Assembly: GCA_030849065.1 (NCBI GenBank)
Contig: JASAON010001562.1
Span: 1 to 56,961 of the forward strand
Direction: 5' to 3'
Source of the DNA: Jaenimonas drosophilae
Taxonomy: Eukaryota; Euglenozoa; Kinetoplastea; Trypanosomatida; Trypanosomatidae
Length of the DNA: 56,961 nucleotides
This document shows, piece after piece, positions 1 to 8,339 of this stretch (within the stretch, counting starts at the first letter, position 1; each line of letters opens with the position of its first letter). A model generated the notes under the pieces. That model saw nothing but the letters and a program-made list of their open reading frames with translations. It was not told the origin of the DNA and searched no databases. Both the position numbers and the translations under genes were made by a program.

Positions 1-2535
1 CGTTGTGTGCGTGCGTGCTTGGCCACCTCCATCTCCTTCCCCATTCGTCTCTGCGATGTGCCTGCGGATGCGTTGATCCAGTGGTTCATGTGCGTCGGCG
101 ATGCGTTGGTGCCGATGGAGATGGAGATGGAGGAGGAGGAGGTGGCGGCCTCTGCCGTGGCGTGGGCAGTTGGCAGCCCCTTCACCGTGGATGGTGTGTT
201 GCGTACGGGCTCTACACAACTTGTCCTGCACCCCGCTCACACGCCGGCCACCATGGATGAGATGCAGGACTGTGCCGTGGTGGGGGAGCGCCAACAGCCA
301 GCGTGGAGGCTCCTCGCCGAGGATTGGCGCGAGGGGCGCATGGATTCTGTGCCGTGGCTCGACGCCATCACCGCGGAACGTCTTCGCAAGCTGGAGCATC
401 AGGATCATGATGATAGATCCTCATTCGTGAGCAGCAACAACAACAACAACATGATGCCAGCCTCTTCGCCTGCACGGTGTGGTGGCCTCCTTCGTTTACG
501 CTATCCAATTCTCTCCACTCCACGTCGCGTCATGATTCATCGCACGCATCCGTCACGATGGCTGACGGCGTCTGAGACGTTGGCACCGCCACGCCGCGCG
601 GCCTTTCACGCATCATCGCAGCTCGCCTACGCCGACTTATGCCCCGCCGTTGCCAGTGGTGAAGGTGGTTGGAGCCGCAGCCACAACCTCGCCGAGGCAA
701 GCGCCGCCCTCTCCGCCACGTTGGTGTTGTTGTTGAGGCATCATGGCGCAGCATCCGCCGCCGCCCCCGGCCCACGCGAGCGCTCGCGTTTGTTGGCCAT
801 GGCGGCGCGCCCACTACTTCCGCCACCGGTGGCAACGGTGTACGAGCATGGCGTGCAACTTGAAGAAGATTCATTGTTGTGGCGCTATCGCAACTTTGTA
901 CGACGCGATGCGCGCTTGCTGATTCCTTTTCTTCGTTGTGTTGTGAGCTGGCGTGGGAGCGGGCCGGATGCGGTGGTGGCCGCAGCACAGCGCGAGGCCT
1001 TTGATGTGCTCCACGCGTGGCGCGCCATGAGCTTCGCCACCGCCCTCCTCTGTCTTGGGCGTGAATTCAGCGACATACGCCCGATTCGTGCTCACGCCAT
1101 CCTTGCCTTGGAGCAGCAGAGCAACGATGTCCTGAGCCAATTCGCCATGAATTTGGTGCGTTGTGTGGCCTATGATAGCGCGGAGAAGGAGTTGGCCACC
1201 TTCCTCGTGCAGAGGGCGGTGGGATCGCACTGGATGTTGTGCAGTAGCATCTTCTGGGCCCTGGTGGTGGAGGTGCAGCTGGAGGCCGCACAACAACAAC
1301 AACAACAACAGAGTGGGGAGCCACACCCTGGAGTAGGTGCTGCTGCGCCAACAACAACGCCATCAACCCCTCCCTTTGCCAACCTGCTCGCCCTCTTTCA
1401 CCAACGCCTTCTCGTGGAGCAGCCCATTCTGCAGAAGCGGCTGATGCGTCAGCGGCAGCTCCACCGCGCTGTACACCAGTTCGCCGCCAACCTCCGTCGC
1501 GCTGGCAGCGATCGTGCCACGCGTGAGCGCGCCGGTCAGCGAATCCTCGCCAAGGGCAGCGGCTCTCCGCTCGCCAACCTCTTCAGCGCTGTGGAGGAGG
1601 TGGAGGTGTGTGGGGAGGATGAGCACAGATTGCGCATTACCTCGCCTCTACATCCAAATATTGGCCTCCGCGGAGTTTCTCACACCGGTTTTGGCCTCTT
1701 CAAGAGCGCGACGGAGCCGATGCGCCTCACCTTTCTCACCAAGAACAAAGAAGGTGATGATGATGGTGGGGCGGAGGAGCTCAGCGTGATGATTAAGTTC
1801 GAGAGCGTGCGTCAAGACCAGTTGGTGGTGCAGATGATCTTACTGGCCGACGACCTCCTTCGTCAGGATGGGCTGGACCTCCATCTCACCCCATACCGCA
1901 TCGTGGCCACGGGCCCGCACCAAGGCTGGGTGGAGCTCGTGCCACACGTGGCCACCTTTCACAGCATTCAACGCGACGTACACGCTTACCTGCAGCAACA
2001 CAATCCCACACCAGAGGCGATGAGTGTGGCGCGCGAGCGCTTCACCCGGAGCCTCGCTGGCTATGCCGTGCTCACCTACATCTTTGGTATTGGTGATCGG
2101 CACCTCGATAACATCCTCCTCGCCCGCGATGGCCGCATCCTCCACGTGGATTTTGGATTTATTCTCGGCCACGACCCAAAACCATTCGCACCGCTCATGA
2201 GGCTCACGCGGGAGATGATTAGCTTCTTGGGTGGCCCAGAGAGCGAGGCCATGCACCGCTTTCAGGAGTACGGAAGCATGGCCTACCTCATCTTGCGTCG
2301 CGGCGCACCGGTGTTGCTCCATTCCTTATGGATGATGGCGGATGCCGCGGATATGCCACAACTCTCCAGCAGCCCCGCGGAGCGGATTGATGTTGTACGT
2401 CAGCGACTTCGTTTGGAGCTGAGTAGTGCTCAAGCCACACAACATGTGCAGGGCATCATGGCGAGCAGCACGGGTTCGCTCTTTGCCAACTTGTGGGATG
2501 CGGTGCATGCCGCCGCACAGGCCACACGTGCCTAG
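1..2535 (+). CDS. VPS34: Class III phosphatidylinositol 3-kinase (VPS34), C-terminal part, 5' end cut by the window edge
   Basis: The frame is open to the left edge, so this is a partial gene lacking its N-terminal C2 region. A PIK helical region precedes the kinase domain in the last third. Visible landmarks: a probable ATP-binding Lys in IKFES (codon at nt 1795), the catalytic loop GDRHLDN (Asp codon at 2095, Asn at 2110), the metal-binding DFG (Asp at 2149), and the run ILGHDPKP just after it, which is typical of VPS34 rather than class I PI3K or PI4K. The tail resembles the VPS34 C-terminal helix that binds membrane. Known role of the family: making PI3P on endosomes and autophagosomes with VPS15. 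Poly-Asn and poly-Gln tracts interrupt poorly conserved parts. Family assignment is secure; complex partners are inferred. Confidence 0.9.
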   Translation, partial: RCVRACLATSISFPIRLCDVPADALIQWFMCVGDALVPMEMEMEEEEVAASAVAWAVGSPFTVDGVLRTGSTQLVLHPAHTPATMDEMQDCAVVGERQQPAWRLLAEDWREGRMDSVPWLDAITAERLRKLEHQDHDDRSSFVSSNNNNNMMPASSPARCGGLLRLRYPILSTPRRVMIHRTHPSRWLTASETLAPPRRAAFHASSQLAYADLCPAVASGEGGWSRSHNLAEASAALSATLVLLLRHHGAASAAAPGPRERSRLLAMAARPLLPPPVATVYEHGVQLEEDSLLWRYRNFVRRDARLLIPFLRCVVSWRGSGPDAVVAAAQREAFDVLHAWRAMSFATALLCLGREFSDIRPIRAHAILALEQQSNDVLSQFAMNLVRCVAYDSAEKELATFLVQRAVGSHWMLCSSIFWALVVEVQLEAAQQQQQQQSGEPHPGVGAAAPTTTPSTPPFANLLALFHQRLLVEQPILQKRLMRQRQLHRAVHQFAANLRRAGSDRATRERAGQRILAKGSGSPLANLFSAVEEVEVCGEDEHRLRITSPLHPNIGLRGVSHTGFGLFKSATEPMRLTFLTKNKEGDDDGGAEELSVMIKFESVRQDQLVVQMILLADDLLRQDGLDLHLTPYRIVATGPHQGWVELVPHVATFHSIQRDVHAYLQQHNPTPEAMSVARERFTRSLAGYAVLTYIFGIGDRHLDNILLARDGRILHVDFGFILGHDPKPFAPLMRLTREMISFLGGPESEAMHRFQEYGSMAYLILRRGAPVLLHSLWMMADAADMPQLSSSPAERIDVVRQRLRLELSSAQATQHVQGIMASSTGSLFANLWDAVHAAAQATRA

Positions 2536-2723
2536 CCTTCACCAAAAAACCGAACCAACAAGAAGCCTCCGCACCTTCTTGCCATTCTGTTGCCAATCAT
2601 CGTCATCATCATCATCTCCTTCCTGACTCGATCTTCTCTTGTTTTTTCACGCACATATGTACCAACACACATCTATCATCGTGAAGAAGTAGTTGGCACC
2701 ACAAGAGCAACCAACAACACAGG

Positions 2724-4481
2724 ATGAAGCGCGCACTCAGCGGGGAGGCCATGGATGTACTCCACCCATCCCTCTGTTTTCATCGTGAGGTGTTGTTGGT
2801 GCAACAGTGGAGCACCATTCGCAACGCCTTCGTCGCGGCACTGGAGCGAGCGGCAGCGCCAAGCGAAGATGCCGCTGGACGACGCGTGCCGCCAAAACTG
2901 AAGTGGCTCGAACCACACAAGCTGTGGCGTCACGCACACGAAGCGCTCGGGAAGTGGCTCCTCTCGCAGCTGGCACGTGCCACATCTTCCTCATCTTCTA
3001 GCAACAACAACAACAACAACAACAACTTTAGTTGGGCCAAGTTGCGTGATGATGATGCGATGCGCGTCTTCTTCATTCACTTGAAGGAGGCAGAAGGTGG
3101 TGCCACCCCGACAAGCTACGATGAGCAGCTCATCCGCGACCTCTCCATGAAGAGCAACGGCACCAACACACCCGAGGTGGTTGAGATCATCGCACAGGTT
3201 GTGAAGAGTTTTCAGCTCACACGCCGATGCCTCGACATGCAGCGCTGGGTGGCACGCCGCATGAGCACCATCACCCCACGCAACGCTCTCCAGCCACACG
3301 TACGTCGGGTAGAGGAGGAGGATGATGCACGCACCGCACATCAAGCACGCATCGCGGGGCCGATTGCGGAGTTCTCGGTGCAGTGGCCAACACATTGGCC
3401 ACGTGGTGAAACACAAAACTGCCCGCCCGTATCGATTCCGTGGGCGGCCTACCTCAAACTCCGCCAAAGTTATGCGCGCTTTGGCCGCGATGATGATGCC
3501 AAGCGCTATGGCGCACACATGGATGACGAAGCACGTTTGCTTCGCCGTGCCGCGGTGGTGGCGTTGCGCTATGAAGGTGGGCTCAGCACCGGATCTCTGC
3601 AGCTCTGTGCAGATACGGGCCTGAAGCAGCACCTCCACGCCGCCGGGTATCTCGTGATGGACCTCTGCGCATCTCCCATCAACGCCTACATGGGCCTCCC
3701 CGCCTCGGGCAGCTTCCACCCCACCACACATGATGATGATGATGATGATGATGGTGCTACCACCAACAACAACAACAATGCACCCACGTCTAGCTTAGAT
3801 GGCGAGCAGGAGAGGCCCAATTTCTTCTGTTCCGCCTTCCTGGATACGGATTGGTTCTTTGGCAGCCTCGGCAGCGCTCTCCGCGTTGATGTGGAGGCGT
3901 TGTGGCATGCCCACGACATCAATCCGAATCAGCAACCTCTCCTCCTCACCCTTGACGTGCCGTATGATGAGGATTTGTGCGAGCTTCTTTTTCAGAAGTT
4001 GGTGAAGGATATGGTACACGTCGAGCAACGCGGAGAGGCACACACATCGTCGCAGGTGGATTATGTGTTGGTGCTGCCACTGTGGTGGAGGATTCCGATG
4101 GCACGATGCAAGACCATCTTTGCCACGCAGGGCTCTGCGGAGGCGCAGGATGATGCATCAGCGCTGATGGCGGAGCGCAGTGCTGCACTGCAACAGGGCT
4201 ACCAAGTGCGCTACACGTGGCCGGAGGATCTCGCACATGCTGCGGGTGGTGCTGAAGATGGTTGGGGATGTTTTGATGGCATCTTTGTTGGTGGCCAATA
4301 CGGCTACTTCTGCACCGCAACGAACAAGTGGCTCCACGACGTCACCGCCACAGAGGTGATTGGCATCGAGCAGCCCGCACAGTACTCCATGGCAAAAGTT
4401 GGTGGTGAAGGTAGTAGTGGTGGTGTGGCACATCAGCCACGTCTTCGCGATGCACTGCGAAGCTACTACGGCCGTCTGTGA
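2724..4481 (+). CDS. PCIF1-like N6-adenosine methyltransferase homologue (cap-adenosine methylase family) with DVPY motif
   Basis: 585 aa from an ATG about 190 nt after the preceding gene. The C-terminal half resembles the PCIF1 methyltransferase core: ASPINAY (counterpart of the FASPLN segment), then CSAFLDTDWFFGSLGS near residues 369-384 (PCIF1 has a closely similar CSAFPDTD...FGSxGSF segment), a strand ending in the catalytic motif, and a later VDYVLVLPLWW strand. Human PCIF1 has NPPF at the catalytic position; here I read DVPY (residues 411-414). PCIF1 methylates N6 of the cap-adjacent 2'-O-methyladenosine. Kinetoplastid mRNAs carry a cap4 whose first adenosine is N6,N6-dimethylated, so a role in cap4 synthesis is an attractive inference. 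An inactive adaptor is the alternative. Poly-Asn, poly-Asp and poly-Ser inserts lie in loops. No WW domain is obvious. Confidence 0.65.
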   Translation: MKRALSGEAMDVLHPSLCFHREVLLVQQWSTIRNAFVAALERAAAPSEDAAGRRVPPKLKWLEPHKLWRHAHEALGKWLLSQLARATSSSSSSNNNNNNNNFSWAKLRDDDAMRVFFIHLKEAEGGATPTSYDEQLIRDLSMKSNGTNTPEVVEIIAQVVKSFQLTRRCLDMQRWVARRMSTITPRNALQPHVRRVEEEDDARTAHQARIAGPIAEFSVQWPTHWPRGETQNCPPVSIPWAAYLKLRQSYARFGRDDDAKRYGAHMDDEARLLRRAAVVALRYEGGLSTGSLQLCADTGLKQHLHAAGYLVMDLCASPINAYMGLPASGSFHPTTHDDDDDDDGATTNNNNNAPTSSLDGEQERPNFFCSAFLDTDWFFGSLGSALRVDVEALWHAHDINPNQQPLLLTLDVPYDEDLCELLFQKLVKDMVHVEQRGEAHTSSQVDYVLVLPLWWRIPMARCKTIFATQGSAEAQDDASALMAERSAALQQGYQVRYTWPEDLAHAAGGAEDGWGCFDGIFVGGQYGYFCTATNKWLHDVTATEVIGIEQPAQYSMAKVGGEGSSGGVAHQPRLRDALRSYYGRL

Positions 4482-4810
4482 GGCCGTCTAGCAGTGTATC
4501 TGTGTGTGTGGCACATCATGAGAAGATGGTTCCATGGTGGTGTTGTAGTGTGAGGCTGATTCAGCAACACACTCTCACTGTGTGTGCGTTTGGTATATGT
4601 ACGCACGCATTCTTATATAAAAGCATGCAACACTCATGATCCTCTTCTTCTTCTTCTTTTTCTTTTCATCATCGCCACAACAACAACAACAACATCAAGG
4701 AGGAAGCGTGGTTTGCACACACACCTCCTCACTGGTTGCACAGAAGTTGTTCCTGTTGTTGCTCTAACACACAACAACAACAACAGCAAGAAGAAGAAAC
4801 ACAATCCAAG
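4482..4810 (+). other. Intergenic spacer 4482-4810
   Basis: Probable 3' UTR of the PCIF1-like gene followed by the 5' region of the next. A long pyrimidine stretch (4640-4668, TTC-rich) precedes CAA repeats (about 4677-4693 and 4769-4785) and a purine-rich leader up to the ATG at 4811. The ORFs crossing it are low complexity and not believed. Confidence 0.6.
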
Positions 4811-5845
4811 ATGGGTGCACCACGTTTCATGGTCGAGACGGCCAACGAGTTCAACGCCCACACCGCCTTCATCAAGAAGGAAGACATTGATCGCGCCAAC
4901 GATATTCGCCGACGCCGCGACAAGAAGGATGAGGCGTCTGAGCTCAAGGCCCGTGAGATCGCCTTCCGTGAATATGAAAAGAACGAAGCGGAGCGCAAAC
5001 GTCGCGAGATGGAGGAGGAGGAAACAGCGCGAGAGAAGCGTCGGGTGCTCGAGGAGCGCCAGCTCTCTACAACACGCGATACAAAACGCACGCCCGCACA
5101 GTGGCGCCAACTCCGCGCAACGCAACAGCGACTTAATGAGCTCGCCGTTCCGAAGCAGTACCCAGAGGCCGCCTACGGAGGGAAGATGTACGGCCGATGC
5201 ATGTACCAACGCACACGTCGCGTGGAGTTCCCAGTGGGCCGCAACGGTGCGTGCTACTGCCCTGGCGTTGATCGAGATCGCATCGTGCCTGAGCGCCCAG
5301 ACCTAGAGCACACAACACCGCCATGGATTGGCAGCTTCCAAACGCATCTCGCCGAGGATTCTGAAAAGACGCACATTCGGCGTGAGGAGAGCTACTACCT
5401 CGAGCCCAGCCGACGTACAGCCGCGGATCGAAGCCTGCGCGCAACGGCGTTGCAGAACATGGCGCAGAGACATCTCCCGCAACAACAACATGGCGGCGAT
5501 GGTGAAGATGGTGATGAGATGAGCCGGGAGCGCGTGGAGCTGTTGTACCGCGGCCAGGCTGGCGATGCGGCACGTCGTGGCGCAGAGGATGATGATGATG
5601 GTGCGGAGGTGGCCTCCATCTTCAGCCACGGGAGCTCCAACGGCCCGATTGTTGCAACGGGCGCTCAGCACATGGACGCCTACTCCACCAAGGATGAGGT
5701 ACGTGCGCATCTCGCCAAGTATGGCGGCGCCATGACGGGCCCACGTCGGGATAAACCCTGCGCGCCATACACAGACCTCACGTTGCCAGAACTCAGCAAG
5801 CGGCTGATGAAGATGCAGCTCGCCCCACCCAAGCTGCCTTCGTAG
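4811..5845 (+). CDS. Hypothetical charged protein
   Basis: 344 aa from the ATG of MGAPRFMVETANEF. The open frame extends 25 codons upstream, but that part is only Ser/Cys/Gln-rich repeat sequence without an ATG. Residues about 25-110 are a Lys/Arg/Glu-rich predicted long helix (RRRRDKKDEASELKAREI). The middle holds many Tyr, Cys and Pro residues (YGGKMYGRCMYQ, GRNGACYCPGVD). The C-terminus ends in a conserved-looking LTLPELSKRLMKMQL. No signal peptide or membrane segment. It lies just upstream of an axonemal SAXO gene and has the look of a cytoskeletal or flagellar protein, but I do not recognise the family. Confidence 0.75.
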   Translation: MGAPRFMVETANEFNAHTAFIKKEDIDRANDIRRRRDKKDEASELKAREIAFREYEKNEAERKRREMEEEETAREKRRVLEERQLSTTRDTKRTPAQWRQLRATQQRLNELAVPKQYPEAAYGGKMYGRCMYQRTRRVEFPVGRNGACYCPGVDRDRIVPERPDLEHTTPPWIGSFQTHLAEDSEKTHIRREESYYLEPSRRTAADRSLRATALQNMAQRHLPQQQHGGDGEDGDEMSRERVELLYRGQAGDAARRGAEDDDDGAEVASIFSHGSSNGPIVATGAQHMDAYSTKDEVRAHLAKYGGAMTGPRRDKPCAPYTDLTLPELSKRLMKMQLAPPKLPS

Positions 5846-6162
5846 AGATGATGATGATGATGAGGAGGAGGAGGAGGAACCTTTCTTCGTTGATGATCAA
5901 CATCATGTACGTTGGCTAGAGCATGTATATAGCCACAATCTTACCCCTCTGATGAATGATGGGTTCACCAACGCACATTTTGTTTTCTTCACGATGATGA
6001 TGATGATGATGATGCGTCGTATCATGCATCATCACCTCACTTCTGTTATGTAAGCTTTCATCTCACTCTTCTTCTTACTTCACTTTATCCTCATCATCAT
6101 TATGTAGTTCGGTTTCTTCTTTTTCGTACAACCAACCACACAACACAACAACACTTCCCGCC
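5846..6162 (+). other. Intergenic spacer with GAT repeats
   Basis: Two GAT/ATG triplet runs (about 5847-5866 and 5993-6014), then a pyrimidine-rich tract (about 6060-6122, ending TTCTTCTTTTTCG) and an A/C-rich leader (ACAACACAACAACAC) right before the ATG at 6163. This fits a trans-splice acceptor region. No gene seen. Confidence 0.6.
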
Positions 6163-6960
6163 ATGACTCAGCTCCACTCCGTCGCTAGCCTAGATTATGG
6201 TGATGGCCGCACCTGCGTGTGCCGTATTTGTGAGTGCGGCAAGCATCCCTGCCCCGGTTTGAAGGTGCCATTTGTTGGCGAGACGACCTACCGCGATGAG
6301 TACGTCCCAAAGAAGTCCGACCGCGATCGCGTTCGTCGCGCACGCAACACCGTTTTTCCCACCAAGACGGAGCCCGGCCACTACAAGACAACGAAGCAAG
6401 AAGCCGCCGAGGCACTCCAGGGCAAAGACTGCCGCCCGTCTGAATCCTACAAGCCACGCCAGAACCTCGCACCCCCGATCCCCTTCGATGCCACCACCAC
6501 CAACCGCGCAGACTATCCAGGCTACATGCCCGAGGCACGCCGCGCACGCCGCAAGGAGGAGCCACTGCCGAAGCTCAAGGGCCTCTACGACACAACGAAG
6601 GGCGCGATGGATGAGCGCGTAGATGATCTGCACAACCGCAACGCACTGCCCGCACCACCAAAGAGCTTTAAGAGCGATGATGCCGCTCACCGTGATATGC
6701 CGTTTGATGGCATCACGAGCTACACCGCCGACTATCCAGCCAAGGAGGTGCCGTACAACCGCTACGCACCAAAGAACGCGTCTCAGGGTCTGCCGGAGAA
6801 CCGCAACTTCGAGACGGAGCAGAACGATTCCTTCAAGGTGCCACCGATCCGCATGCGCCATCAGTGCCCTGCCGCCTTCGTTCCGCCACGCCCGGCATCT
6901 CAGGATGGCCACATCAAGCTCTCCGTTTACAACATTCCGTCTGGCGATACGCAGTTGTAA
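6163..6960 (+). CDS. SAXO-type microtubule-stabilising axonemal protein (MAP6/STOP-like)
   Basis: 265 aa. The N-terminus carries the Cys/His cluster C18-x-C20-x2-C23-x-C25-G-x-H28-x-C30 that marks SAXO (stabilizer of axonemal microtubules) proteins. It is followed by Mn-type repeats of the form PFxGxTTYxxDY: PFVGETTYRDEYVPK near residue 36, PFDATTTNRADYPGY near 106 and PFDGITSYTADYPAK near 182, with degenerate copies between. Family members bind the lumen or surface of axonemal and basal-body microtubules, so flagellar location is expected. No coiled coil, signal peptide or membrane segment. Start chosen at the first ATG after a pyrimidine tract; it also places the Cys motif at the usual distance from the N-terminus. 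Confidence 0.85.
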   Translation: MTQLHSVASLDYGDGRTCVCRICECGKHPCPGLKVPFVGETTYRDEYVPKKSDRDRVRRARNTVFPTKTEPGHYKTTKQEAAEALQGKDCRPSESYKPRQNLAPPIPFDATTTNRADYPGYMPEARRARRKEEPLPKLKGLYDTTKGAMDERVDDLHNRNALPAPPKSFKSDDAAHRDMPFDGITSYTADYPAKEVPYNRYAPKNASQGLPENRNFETEQNDSFKVPPIRMRHQCPAAFVPPRPASQDGHIKLSVYNIPSGDTQL

Positions 6961-8339
6961 TATAGATGTGTATGGGGAGAGTGAGAGAGAGAGAGAGGTG
7001 GTGAGTTTTGATGTTTATGTGCATCATCATCATCATGGCATCGTACTCTGACACACATACACGCATCGTGTTGTTGTGTTTCATGGTGTTGTTCGTCTCG
7101 GTGGAGGAGGTTAGGCCGGCCATGTCTGCGGAGGCATGCGATTTGGCGGCTCCGCTTTTAGGCTTCTTTTTCTTGTTTGCAGAAGCGTGCATCCCGCACA
7201 GCGGTGGTCTTGATGATGATGATGGAAGTGCAAACCCTTGAAGTTGTAGGGATGGCACGCACGACGTTGATGGAGGAGGGGAGGGTGGAGGATGAAGGAA
7301 ACGCACACACACACACACATGCCATTGCAACAACAACAACAACAACAACAACAACTGCACATCAAAGAAGAGCATGGTGTCTTAGCCACGTTGTTGTTTG
7401 TGTGTGTGTGTGTGTGTACGGATTCCTCTCTGCCCGATAAATGATCCTCCTTCTCTGCTGCATCATCATGCTCATCATCCTGTGTCGGTGTTGTATTGCT
7501 TTGGCTCCCCCTTTCATGTAAATCAGCTGCCGCACACACGCACGCGCATATATATTCATCATCTTCATCATCATCATCATCCCCTCCAACACATGTTTAT
7601 TATCCATCATCATCATCCGTGCTGCCGGGAGGGGGGAGATGTGTGAGAAGAACATGCAACAACAACAATGGAATGAAAAAAAAAGAAGAAGAACACATGT
7701 TTTTTTTGTATGTTTTTTCTGTGTATGTCTGAGTACTCTACGTGATGTACATGTATGCGTGTGTCGTGTGTGTGCGCGTACTACATTCCAAACAAACCAA
7801 AAAAAAATTAGAGATGGATAGTTGTACCTGGCTCAGTTTGAGCGCTTCTACACTCGGAGATTTTGCATCCTTAAACGGCGCTCACCATCATCATCATCAT
7901 CATCATCGTCATCGTGGTGGTGGTGTATGTGATGGAGCTCGCATTCTTCTGCTGGTGCGGCTGAGTTGATGGTCTAGGAAAGGAGAGGATGATGGGATTG
8001 GATGTTGTTGCGTCATGCGCACATTCACCATCATCATGTTCTCCTCCGCCCACCGCATCACCTCAGCCACCGAGAGTAAGTCGCTGATGTGCGTCTTTGC
8101 CATGCTACTCCATTAAAAGAAAAACGTCTGGCACCATCGTGGAGTACGTCCACGTGCTCTAGCTGTGTGTGTGTATGTTGCACCTGGATCATGTGTTGTG
8201 GCACTCGGCACACTCATCCACTTCTTCTCTTTCTTTTGTTGCCGTACATGCGTACGTACGTCTCTAGCCTAAACACATATAGATTCAGGCATTCAACGTA
8301 ATCAAGCAGTTGTGCCAATCACACCAACACGTCCTGCTG
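6961..8339 (+). other. 1.4-kb spacer rich in microsatellites, no sure gene
   Basis: Holds GA repeats (6980-6996), (CAA)9 at 7328-7354, (TG)n at 7399-7417, CAT/ATC runs (7564-7581, 7885-7907) and A-rich stretches (7676-7690, 7798-7807). On the plus strand nothing looks like a gene. On the minus strand a 64-codon ORF (8103 down to 7909) has a good pyrimidine tract and AG just before its ATG, and a second segment (about 7111-7300) has non-repetitive amino-acid composition. Both are treated as findings only. Confidence 0.5.
7328..7354 (+). repeat. (CAA)9 microsatellite
   Basis: Nine uninterrupted CAA triplets, one of many triplet runs in the window; similar runs inside genes encode Gln, Asn or Thr depending on frame. 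Confidence 0.9.
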
